Assembly (NCBI RefSeq): GCF_042655485.1
Contig: NZ_JBHSMC010000029.1
Coordinates: forward strand, 1 to 64,000
Length of the DNA stretch: 64,000 bases
Direction of reading: 5' to 3'
Origin: Lederbergia graminis
GTDB taxonomy: Bacteria > Bacillota > Bacilli > Bacillales > Bacillaceae_C
This document shows, in pieces, positions 7,885 to 15,199 of this stretch. The notes beneath the pieces are model-generated. The model was not told the DNA's origin, did not search any database, and saw nothing but the letters and a program-made list of their open reading frames with translations. The position numbers and the translations under genes were made by a program. Each line of letters begins with the position of its first letter. Within the stretch, counting starts at the first letter, position 1.

Positions 7885-8688
7885 TTATAGAAAAGTAAAA
7901 GGATTTGTATCTATTTCGGAACTGAATATCCGAACATCAAATTGCTTTTCAGCACATTTTTCATTTAGTACATCAGCTGTTCCTTGTTTCATAACTTTTT
8001 CCACATTATGTCCTGGGTCGACAATATTTAATCCCATATTCATTGCATCATGTGCAGTATGGTAATAAAAATCACCTGTAACATACACATCGGCTCCCTT
8101 AAACTTTGCTTGCGAAAAGTACTTATTACCATCTCCACCTAATACAGCAACTTTACGCACTTTTGACGTTAAATCTCCTACAACTCGAACACCAGGTGCA
8201 TCTAAGGCTTCTTTTACAAACTTAGCAAACTCTTCTAATGTAAGATCACTTTTTAACGTACCAATCCTACCGAGTCCCAAACTACTCTCTTCCATTGTTG
8301 GAGATAATACTTCAATATTCTCTAGCTGTAATGCTTGTGCAAGCATATCATTTACTCCACCAGGTGTAACATCTAGATTAGTATGAGCAGCATATACCGC
8401 TATATCATGTTTTATTAATTTCTCCACGATTCTTCCATTCGTATTATCCGTGACTAGTTTCTTTAATGGACGAAAGATAATTGGATGATGAGCAATGATT
8501 AAATCTACATCGTTTGCAATTGCCTCATCTACTACCTCCTCTAGCACATCTAGGGCAATCATTACATTATGTACAGGCTTATTTAGTGTTCCAATTTGCA
8601 AACCAATTGGATCACCTTCTAATGCATATTTTTTAGGTGCGAATTCTTCAAATAATTGAATGATTTGCTGTCCATTCACCATTTTCAT
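7885..8688 (-). CDS. yqfO: Nif3-like dinuclear metal centre protein YqfO, short form
   Basis: Nif3/DUF34 family protein of 267 aa. It keeps the metal-site segments IIAHHPIIF (near 65), AAHTNLD and the C-terminal DPGHNVEK. B. subtilis YqfO is about 370 aa because a PII/CutA-like domain interrupts the middle of the fold; that insert is absent here, and residues about 130-145 join the two halves directly. The ATG overlaps the trmK stop by 4 nt (ATGA), so the two genes are translationally coupled. DUF34 proteins have been linked to GTP cyclohydrolase-like or metal-dependent activity, but the physiological role is unsettled. Confidence 0.9.
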   Translation of the reverse strand: MKMVNGQQIIQLFEEFAPKKYALEGDPIGLQIGTLNKPVHNVMIALDVLEEVVDEAIANDVDLIIAHHPIIFRPLKKLVTDNTNGRIVEKLIKHDIAVYAAHTNLDVTPGGVNDMLAQALQLENIEVLSPTMEESSLGLGRIGTLKSDLTLEEFAKFVKEALDAPGVRVVGDLTSKVRKVAVLGGDGNKYFSQAKFKGADVYVTGDFYYHTAHDAMNMGLNIVDPGHNVEKVMKQGTADVLNEKCAEKQFDVRIFSSEIDTNPFTFL

Positions 8689-9383
8689 TTCAATTCCCCT
8701 TTCACCATATTAATTACATTTAAAAGACTTTCCTTTTTATAATGTACCTTTTCATTCTGCTCTGCTTTATTTAATTCTTGTAGGATATGTTCCCATTGCT
8801 CTATCTCTTGTTGCCATTTATAGTAAAATGCTTCGTTTTTCTTTTTTAAAATGAAAGGTCCTAGCATCAATTCTTTAACACTATAAGACGGTGTTACTTC
8901 TCCTCTTTCAGCAACTAAAACCTCATAAAACTTTCCATCCTCTTCTAGAATCTCTTCGTCAACTAACTGCCAGCCGTTGCGAACGAGCCAATTGCGAATA
9001 ACATCTGCTGCTATATTTGGCTGTAATATCAGTCTTTTAACTCCTTGTAGCTTCTCTTTACCTGCTTCTAAGATATCTGTTATTAACGTACCACCCATGC
9101 CAGCTATGACGATGGCATCGACTTCTCCAGCTTCTATTACTGCTAACCCATTTCCTTTTCTAACATCAATTATATCGTTAAGCCCTACTGATGCTACCTG
9201 CTTACGTGCAGATTGATAGGGTCCCTCAACAACTTCTCCTGCTATCGCTCTAGAAACAATCCCTTTCTTTACTGCATAACAAGGTAAATATGCATGATCA
9301 GAACCAATATCTGCAATACTCATACCTTTATCAATATACGATACAACTGTCTCAAGTCGTTTTGATAGTTTATCTACATTCAC
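8685..9383 (-). CDS. trmK: tRNA (adenine22-N1)-methyltransferase TrmK
   Basis: SAM-dependent methyltransferase, 232 aa, that makes m1A22 in tRNA in Gram-positive bacteria. The SAM loop ADIGSDHAYLP lies near residue 25, with IVIAGMGG further on and a predicted coiled C-terminal part. The GTG at 9383 is chosen: GAGGTGG lies 5 nt upstream and the resulting start (NVDKLSKRL) aligns with the B. subtilis start. An upstream GTG at 9392 overlaps the ribosome site. It is coupled to yqfO downstream; a terminator separates it from cccA. Confidence 0.93.
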   Translation of the reverse strand: MNVDKLSKRLETVVSYIDKGMSIADIGSDHAYLPCYAVKKGIVSRAIAGEVVEGPYQSARKQVASVGLNDIIDVRKGNGLAVIEAGEVDAIVIAGMGGTLITDILEAGKEKLQGVKRLILQPNIAADVIRNWLVRNGWQLVDEEILEEDGKFYEVLVAERGEVTPSYSVKELMLGPFILKKKNEAFYYKWQQEIEQWEHILQELNKAEQNEKVHYKKESLLNVINMVKGELK

Positions 9384-9410
9384 CGTATCCACCTCACTCC
9401 TAAATAATAA

Positions 9411-9439
9411 AAGAGTTCTTTGCAGATTGCAAAGAACTC
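9411..9439. terminator. Hairpin between cccA and trmK
   Basis: A perfect 12-bp stem (GAGTTCTTTGCA) with a 3-nt loop lies 7 bp after the cccA stop. On the minus strand it is followed by TTTTATTATTTA. Confidence 0.85.
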
Positions 9440-9446
9440 CATCATT

Positions 9447-9800
9447 CTACTCTAATGTTAAAATCCATTCAGCCATTGCTTCTTCGTTACCAGCAACAAG
9501 GCCTCCTGGCATCATTCCAGCATCACCATTACGACCATTTTTCAATACGTCGATTAGCTCGTCTTTTGATAGCTCAGTATTAACAAGTCCTGGGATATTC
9601 CCTTTACCTTCTAAATTGTCACCGTGACAACTAATACATGACTTAGACTTTTCTTCTGGATCAAAGACAACTTGTTCTGTGTCATCATCACCTTGAGCGA
9701 TTTCTTTTGAGTCGCCAACCCCTTTTACTGATAGGAAAAATACTAGTACAAGTCCCATAACCATAATTAAAAAATAGGGTACGATTGCGTTTCGTTTCAT
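9447..9800 (-). CDS. cccA: Cytochrome c-550, membrane-anchored
   Basis: Small class I cytochrome c, 117 aa, anchored by an N-terminal membrane helix (about 7-25) with the haem domain outside the cell. The haem-attachment motif CISCH is at 55-59 and a Met ligand lies in MMPGG. The linker is acidic (GDDDTE). It carries electrons between the bc complex and oxidases in Bacillus. The place between sigA and trmK matches B. subtilis. Confidence 0.92.
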   Translation of the reverse strand: MKRNAIVPYFLIMVMGLVLVFFLSVKGVGDSKEIAQGDDDTEQVVFDPEEKSKSCISCHGDNLEGKGNIPGLVNTELSKDELIDVLKNGRNGDAGMMPGGLVAGNEEAMAEWILTLE

Positions 9801-9937
9801 GATTTAACCCTCCTTATGTATTAAACAATTATCTACTATAAATTATGTAACAAACATCTATATTTTACTCGATATGAATCAGATATGAAAGCTTTTGCTA
9901 TTAAGTTTCACCCATTTTTCATTAATTAGACATAATA

Positions 9938-10468
9938 TCACGTTAAAATAGTAAATAGAATTACGCATATTGCAATGATTCCCGAAACAGTAAAGAAATG
10001 AAGTTTTCTCCATACACCGGTAAATAGCCATACAAACCCATGGAAGAATAAAATAATTTGTAAACTTTTTTCGTTAGCATTAAAAAAAGTATCATTAATT
10101 TGAACGGAATAAATTAATAGAAGGAATGCGGCCGTAATATAGATAACTAATCGTTTCTTCCCTTTTTTTCGAAAAAAATAATAAGCTAAAACCAATAAAA
10201 AACAACATATCGACAAAAAAAGCGTTTGCATTCCAAATGAAAAGTCTGTAATATATGTAATTACAATCGAACTTATTATCATTAGTAAAAAGAGGAGACT
10301 AACGTAAAGTTCACTATAGTCATTTTTATGTCGTTTTTGACTTTCCGTTTTAATGTCACCACCACTATATAATGCTAATAAGTAGTCGCAGTATTGTTCT
10401 GGCAACATATTATTCTGTTTCCAAAATTCAATCTCATTCAAAATAATTTTTTTACGGGTCTCATTCAT
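9938..10468 (-). CDS. Uncharacterised membrane protein, five predicted helices
   Basis: A 176-aa protein I do not recognise. Its first 40 residues are soluble and charged (FWKQNNMLPEQYCDYL), followed by about five hydrophobic helices (about 52-72, 78-98, 104-122, 134-152, 156-175) with almost no extramembrane loops. The soluble start plus helical bundle recalls DUF2157-type membrane proteins, but the resemblance is weak. It lies between cccA and sigA, with a terminator on the sigA side, so it probably has its own promoter. Confidence 0.65.
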   Translation of the reverse strand: MNETRKKIILNEIEFWKQNNMLPEQYCDYLLALYSGGDIKTESQKRHKNDYSELYVSLLFLLMIISSIVITYITDFSFGMQTLFLSICCFLLVLAYYFFRKKGKKRLVIYITAAFLLLIYSVQINDTFFNANEKSLQIILFFHGFVWLFTGVWRKLHFFTVSGIIAICVILFTILT

Positions 10469-10505
10469 TCATTGTGACACATCCATATTTACTTATAGAT
10501 AAAAA

Positions 10506-10542
10506 GAGAAAAGTTTACTCCCATATTTAGAAGTAAACTTTC
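10506..10542 (-). terminator. sigA terminator
   Basis: Arms GAAAGTTTACT and AGTAAACTTTTC with an 11-nt loop lie just past the sigA stop and run into a T-rich stretch on the minus strand. Confidence 0.8.
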
Positions 10543-10553
10543 ACATAATTAAT

Positions 10554-11696
10554 TTACTCTAAAAAGTCTTTTAGTCGTTTGCTTCTACTTGGATGACGAA
10601 GTTTTCTTAAAGCTTTAGCTTCAATTTGCCTTATTCTTTCACGTGTTACACCGAAGACTTTCCCGACTTCTTCTAAAGTGCGTGTACGGCCATCATCTAA
10701 GCCGAAGCGAAGTCTAAGTACATTTTCTTCACGATCTGTGAGTGTATCAAGAACATCTTCTAGTTGCTCTTTTAATAGCTCATATGCAGCATGTTCAGAT
10801 GGAGAAGTAGCTTCTTGGTCTTCAATGAAATCACCTAAATGGGAATCATCTTCCTCACCAATAGGTGTTTCTAATGAGACAGGTTCTTGAGCAATTTTAA
10901 GTATTTCTCTAACCTTTTCTGGAGTTAAGTCCATTTCTTCTGCAATTTCCTCTGGACTTGGTTCACGGCCAAGGTCTTGTAATAATTGTCGTTGTACACG
11001 AATCAATTTATTTATTGTTTCAACCATATGAACTGGAATTCTGATTGTACGTGCTTGGTCTGCAATTGCACGAGTAATCGCCTGGCGTATCCACCATGTA
11101 GCATACGTACTGAACTTAAAGCCTTTATCATAATCAAACTTTTCAACGGCTTTAATAAGTCCCATATTTCCTTCTTGAATTAAATCAAGGAATAGCATTC
11201 CTCTACCAACATAACGCTTCGCAATACTAACTACTAGACGTAAATTAGCCTCTGCAAGACGTTTCTTTGCTTCCTCGTCTCCCTTTTCAATTCGCTTAGC
11301 AAGCTCAATTTCTTCCTCAGCAGATAAAAGGTCTACGCGCCCTATTTCTTTTAAGTACATACGAACTGGGTCGTTTATTTTAACACCTGGTGGTACACTT
11401 AAGTCATTTAAATCAAATTCTTCTTCGCTATCTTTCTGAATTTCATCTGCATCTGGACTCTCATCACTATCTTCACTATCTTCATTTTCTTCCAATAGCT
11501 GAATACCTTGGTCTGTAAGTTGTTCGTAATATTCATCCATTTGGTGAGAATCCAAATCAAAATGAGCAAGTTTCCCTGCTATATGTTCATATGTTAGTGT
11601 ACCTCTTTTTTTACCTTGTTCAATTAATTGTTCCTTTGCTTGATCTAAGGTAATTTCAAATTCTGTTTCATTGGAGCGAGCTGATTTTTCAGCCAT
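10554..11696 (-). CDS. sigA: Primary sigma factor SigA (RpoD)
   Basis: Housekeeping sigma-70 of RNA polymerase, 380 aa. Region 1.1 and an acidic linker fill the first 110 residues. Region 2 (DLIQEGNMGLIKAVEKFD, YATWWIRQAITRAI) recognises the -10 element; region 4 (TLEEVGKVFGVTRERIRQIE) recognises the -35. The ATG at 11696 follows AGGAGGAGG by 4 nt; the frame extends nine codons further upstream without a ribosome site. It follows dnaG by 45 bp, the usual macromolecular-synthesis arrangement. Confidence 0.97.
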   Translation of the reverse strand: MAEKSARSNETEFEITLDQAKEQLIEQGKKRGTLTYEHIAGKLAHFDLDSHQMDEYYEQLTDQGIQLLEENEDSEDSDESPDADEIQKDSEEEFDLNDLSVPPGVKINDPVRMYLKEIGRVDLLSAEEEIELAKRIEKGDEEAKKRLAEANLRLVVSIAKRYVGRGMLFLDLIQEGNMGLIKAVEKFDYDKGFKFSTYATWWIRQAITRAIADQARTIRIPVHMVETINKLIRVQRQLLQDLGREPSPEEIAEEMDLTPEKVREILKIAQEPVSLETPIGEEDDSHLGDFIEDQEATSPSEHAAYELLKEQLEDVLDTLTDREENVLRLRFGLDDGRTRTLEEVGKVFGVTRERIRQIEAKALRKLRHPSRSKRLKDFLE

Positions 11697-11741
11697 ACGT
11701 CCTCCTCCTTCCGACATTTGCACACATACAGTAGTTTTAGT

Positions 11742-13550
11742 TTATAAAGATCTGCGGAGTTCAATAATTTCTTGTAATATTTGCATTGCACTAGTGAAGT
11801 CATTATTTTTCTCTGCAGCTTTTTGCTCTGCTTGCTTTTTCTTTATCATTAACAACTTTGCATGTTTCAACACATGACTGACATAATCTCTTATTTCTTT
11901 TTCATTATAATCATGATTTAAATCATGCATTTCGATTTCTGTCACGATTGTTCGAAGTTTTTTATCTGGTAGGTAATTTATAAACAAACTTAAATCAGGA
12001 ATATTTCCAGCTTCATAATAGCCGACTAAATAGGTAAGTATTGCTTGATGTTCATCATATTGAAAAGGGGTATCTCCTAGCATTTCAACAACTTTATATG
12101 TTATCTCTTCGTCATGTAGCATTCTGGCTAATAGATTTCTCTCAGCAATTTCGTAAGCGGTAGGTATTGATTTTGTTACACTGGGCTCTGGTTGTATGAC
12201 CAGTTCCTTTTCTTTTGGTTTTTGTTTTGGAATTGTTTCTCTTATTTGTTGCAATTGCTCACTTAGCGCTGTTAATGATAATGAAAATTCTTCAGAAAGT
12301 TGACGAAGATAAATATCTCTTTCCACCGGATTATCAAGCTCACCAATTTCCTTCATCGCTTGGTTGATATACTCTAGCTTATCTCCTTCATTTTGCAAGT
12401 TTTTGCCATTGCGGAAATAGATTAGCTTATATGCCATCCAAGTTTGCGGATTCCCTATTACATCTTCTCGAAACTTTTCAGCTCCAAATTTCATAATGTA
12501 GTCATCAGGATCCATTTTCGAAGGTAGCATTGCAACTGTAACAGTAAGCCCTTTTTTAACTAGCATTGTCCCGGAGCGATATGCTGCTTCCGCTCCTGCG
12601 GAATCTGAGTCAAAACATAAAAGGATAGAATCTGTTAGTCTCTTTAATAAATGAATGTGTTGCTCGGTTAAGGATGTACCCATCACCGCAACTCCATTAT
12701 GAACACCTGCTGAGTCAGCTGAAATTACATCAGCAAACCCTTCAAATAAAATAGCATACCCTTGTTTTCGAATTTTACTTCTTGCATTGTAATAATTGTA
12801 TAGCAATGAGCTTTTGTTAAATATTTCTGTTTCAGGTGTGTTTAAATATTTTGGTTGGTTTTCTTTTGTTAAAGACCTTGCTGAGAATCCAACAATTCTC
12901 CCTTGAGAATTAAGGAGTGGAAACATGATCCTATCCCTAAATCTGTCAAAGTGCGAATTATCCTTATCTCTTACAGCCACTAAACCTGCTTTTTCTAATA
13001 GTTCAGTGTGAAAACCTCTCTTTTCTAAAAACTTTAATGAAAAGTCCCAACTTGGTAGTGAGTATCCGATTTGGAACTTTTGAATACTTTCTTCTGTAAA
13101 ACCTCTATTTAATAAATACTCAAGAGCAATTGATCCTTCATTTGTATTCATTAACAAATGATTATAAAATTTTGCAATGAGCTCATGTGCCTCCATCATA
13201 TCAGCATGTTCAGGTGGCAACTCATTTTCTTTATGTCTATTTTGCGAACCTTCTATTTCTAATTGAACATTTCCTTTTTCAGCTATTTTCAATGCTGCAT
13301 CTTGGAACGATATACTCTCTATTTCCATTAGGAAGGTAAAAACATTACCTCCCATTCCACAGCCAAAACAGTGGAAGATTTGTTTCTCAGCAGAAACAGA
13401 GAAGGATGGTGTGTTTTCACCATGGAAAGGACAAAGACCAAAGTAATTTCGACCTTGCTTCTTCAATTGAACATAGTCACTTATTACATCTACTATATCG
13501 GTTGATTGACGTAGTTCATTTAATTTGTCTTCTGGTATTCTTGTTGACAC
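11742..13550 (-). CDS. dnaG: DNA primase
   Basis: Primase of 602 aa that makes RNA primers at the replication fork. The N-terminal zinc ribbon has ligands C40, H43, C61 and C64; the TOPRIM core includes FEGFADVISADSAG and DSDSAGAEAA. A C-terminal helicase-binding domain (about 455-602) should contact DnaC/DnaB. Translation starts at GTG with AGGTGGAGTG upstream. It precedes sigA in the same direction. Confidence 0.96.
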   Translation of the reverse strand: MSTRIPEDKLNELRQSTDIVDVISDYVQLKKQGRNYFGLCPFHGENTPSFSVSAEKQIFHCFGCGMGGNVFTFLMEIESISFQDAALKIAEKGNVQLEIEGSQNRHKENELPPEHADMMEAHELIAKFYNHLLMNTNEGSIALEYLLNRGFTEESIQKFQIGYSLPSWDFSLKFLEKRGFHTELLEKAGLVAVRDKDNSHFDRFRDRIMFPLLNSQGRIVGFSARSLTKENQPKYLNTPETEIFNKSSLLYNYYNARSKIRKQGYAILFEGFADVISADSAGVHNGVAVMGTSLTEQHIHLLKRLTDSILLCFDSDSAGAEAAYRSGTMLVKKGLTVTVAMLPSKMDPDDYIMKFGAEKFREDVIGNPQTWMAYKLIYFRNGKNLQNEGDKLEYINQAMKEIGELDNPVERDIYLRQLSEEFSLSLTALSEQLQQIRETIPKQKPKEKELVIQPEPSVTKSIPTAYEIAERNLLARMLHDEEITYKVVEMLGDTPFQYDEHQAILTYLVGYYEAGNIPDLSLFINYLPDKKLRTIVTEIEMHDLNHDYNEKEIRDYVSHVLKHAKLLMIKKKQAEQKAAEKNNDFTSAMQILQEIIELRRSL

Positions 13551-13606
13551 AAAAACACTCCACCTATCTTATAACTGTCGATATAATATTAATTCGACAC
13601 TAAACT

Positions 13607-14077
13607 TTAATCTCCTGCAAGATTCGACAATAATCTGCGTAAAGATTCTTGGAATTGCTGACGATCTAAGTCTGTAAATGCCTTAGGTCCTTTTCCATAT
13701 TTCCCAGCCCTCCTAGCTTTCGCTGCAAGGAAACGAAAATCAAGTGCTGTCACGATAGATTCATCTTTGTATTCCGTTCCCCTAGGTGAAAGTACATAAA
13801 CACCTTTTGATAAAGCTAAACTCGCTAACCCAATGTCTTGGGTAATTAATATATCTTGGTGTTTGATATGATTTAAAATATATAAATCAGCTGAATCTCT
13901 ACCAGGGTCAACAAAAATCCACTCACCGCTTTCCTCCTCCCGATTGGATTTATGGTCATAAGAAGCGATGAAACGCAATTCACACTTGAATTCTTTAGCT
14001 AATATAGATATTTCTAACTTTACTGGACAAGCATCTGCGTCTACATATATAACAGAATTAATATGGCTTTTATTAAT
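13607..14077 (-). CDS. yqxD: YqxD/YaiI family protein (DUF188), unusual start codon
   Basis: PIN-like DUF188 protein. The conserved N-terminal motif VDADACPVK (14044-14018), acidic motif VITQDIGLASLAL-type block and C-terminal GPKAFT-RQQF region are all present, so the full domain is about 156 aa. The open frame is closed upstream by a TAG at 14095-14093. Between that stop and the family motif there is no ATG, GTG or TTG. The only start-like codons are ATA (14080) and ATT (14077), lying 7 and 10 nt after AGGAGAG (14094-14088). A shorter frame from TTG 13978 would lose the acidic motif. An ATG-TAG pair overlaps the ribosome site. Function unknown; same place beside dnaG as in B. subtilis. Confidence 0.75.
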   Translation of the reverse strand: MNKSHINSVIYVDADACPVKLEISILAKEFKCELRFIASYDHKSNREEESGEWIFVDPGRDSADLYILNHIKHQDILITQDIGLASLALSKGVYVLSPRGTEYKDESIVTALDFRFLAAKARRAGKYGKGPKAFTDLDRQQFQESLRRLLSNLAGD

Positions 14078-14307
14078 TATTCTACATCTCTCCTATGATT
14101 CCTTCTTACTAATGAAAACTCTTTAAAGAATCATGTCGTTTTTTAAGGAAATCCGACATTTTAATGACGATAGACCTAAAATATTTATTTGAAAGACAAT
14201 AATTAGTTTATTCCTGAATACGCAGCTCTAAACCTATTTTATGTATTTTTCAAACACAATTTTTAATTATAGCGCATTTTTTTCGTTTTGACTATTAGAA
14301 AGCAGGA

Positions 14308-14332
14308 AAAACACAACTAATTGTTGTGCTTT
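14308..14332 (-). terminator. Hairpin at the end of ppsR
   Basis: A stem AAAGCACAAC with GTTGTGTTT and a 5-nt AT loop overlaps the ppsR stop. On the minus strand TTTTTCCTG follows. The AT-rich 230 bp from here to yqxD show no further gene. Confidence 0.6.
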
Positions 14333-15137
14333 ATTTTTCCTTCTGCATGTAGTCAATAATAATGTTTGCAGTTTCTTCCACTGCTTTATTTGTAACATCT
14401 ATTACTTTGCAGTTTAATTTTTGGGCAATGGTATCAAAATATTCTATTTCTCTTTTTATTCTTTCTATGTTCGCATAACTAGCAGTATCAGCTAATCCTA
14501 AGGCTTTCAATCTTTCGCGACGAATATGATTTAATTTTTCTGGGCTAATTTTCAAACCAATACATCTTTTTGGATCTACTTTAAAAAGTTCAGCTGGTGG
14601 GTCGACTTCGGGTACAACAGGTACGTTTGCGACTTTATATCGTTTGTGAGCCAAATATTGTGATAATGGTGTTTTTGATGTTCTAGAAACACCTACTAAT
14701 ATAATATCTGCTCGTAAAAGACCACGCGGATCTCTTCCATCATCATATTTTACAGCAAATTCTATCGCTTCCACTCGCTTAAAATAATCCTCATCTAATT
14801 TACGTACTAAACCAGGTTCATTTAATGGTGCCTTATGATATGTTTTTTCAAAAATATCCATTAACGGACCCATAATATCAATTCCATGAATATTTGCTTT
14901 TGCAGCTTGGACTCTCATATGTTCACGAATCTCTGGTTTAACTAATGTATACACAATCATACCATCTTCTATTTTTGCTAATGAGACAATTTCGTCAATA
15001 TGTTCTTTATCTTCGATATATGGATATCTTCTAATCAATGCATTAGATCCATTAAATTGACTAATTGCTGCTTTTGTTACGAGTTCTGCTGTTTCACCAA
15101 CTGAATCAGAAACTACATAAATGATTGGATCAGACAT
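14331..15137 (-). CDS. ppsR: Pyruvate, phosphate dikinase regulatory protein PpsR (YqfL)
   Basis: DUF299 bifunctional kinase/phosphorylase family, 268 aa, which uses ADP and Pi to switch PPDK or PEP synthase. It starts with YVVSDSVGETAEL and has the P-loop-like ILVGVSRTSKTPLS near 150. Known in B. subtilis as YqfL, where the repressor gene ccpN sits directly upstream and works with it in gluconeogenic control. Here ccpN is missing and glyS ends 62 bp upstream, beyond a terminator. AAAGGAGG precedes the ATG. Confidence 0.9.
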   Translation of the reverse strand: MSDPIIYVVSDSVGETAELVTKAAISQFNGSNALIRRYPYIEDKEHIDEIVSLAKIEDGMIVYTLVKPEIREHMRVQAAKANIHGIDIMGPLMDIFEKTYHKAPLNEPGLVRKLDEDYFKRVEAIEFAVKYDDGRDPRGLLRADIILVGVSRTSKTPLSQYLAHKRYKVANVPVVPEVDPPAELFKVDPKRCIGLKISPEKLNHIRRERLKALGLADTASYANIERIKREIEYFDTIAQKLNCKVIDVTNKAVEETANIIIDYMQKEK

Positions 15138-15160
15138 CAGATGTCCTCCTTTCGGAAAAA

Positions 15161-15192
15161 ATGAGCTTGTCGGCTTTATTTGACAAGCTCAT
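15161..15192 (-). terminator. Terminator between glyS and ppsR
   Basis: A perfect 11-bp stem (ATGAGCTTGTC) with a 10-nt loop is followed on the minus strand by TTTTTTCC, immediately before the ppsR ribosome site. Confidence 0.85.
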
Positions 15193-15199
15193 ATAAAAT

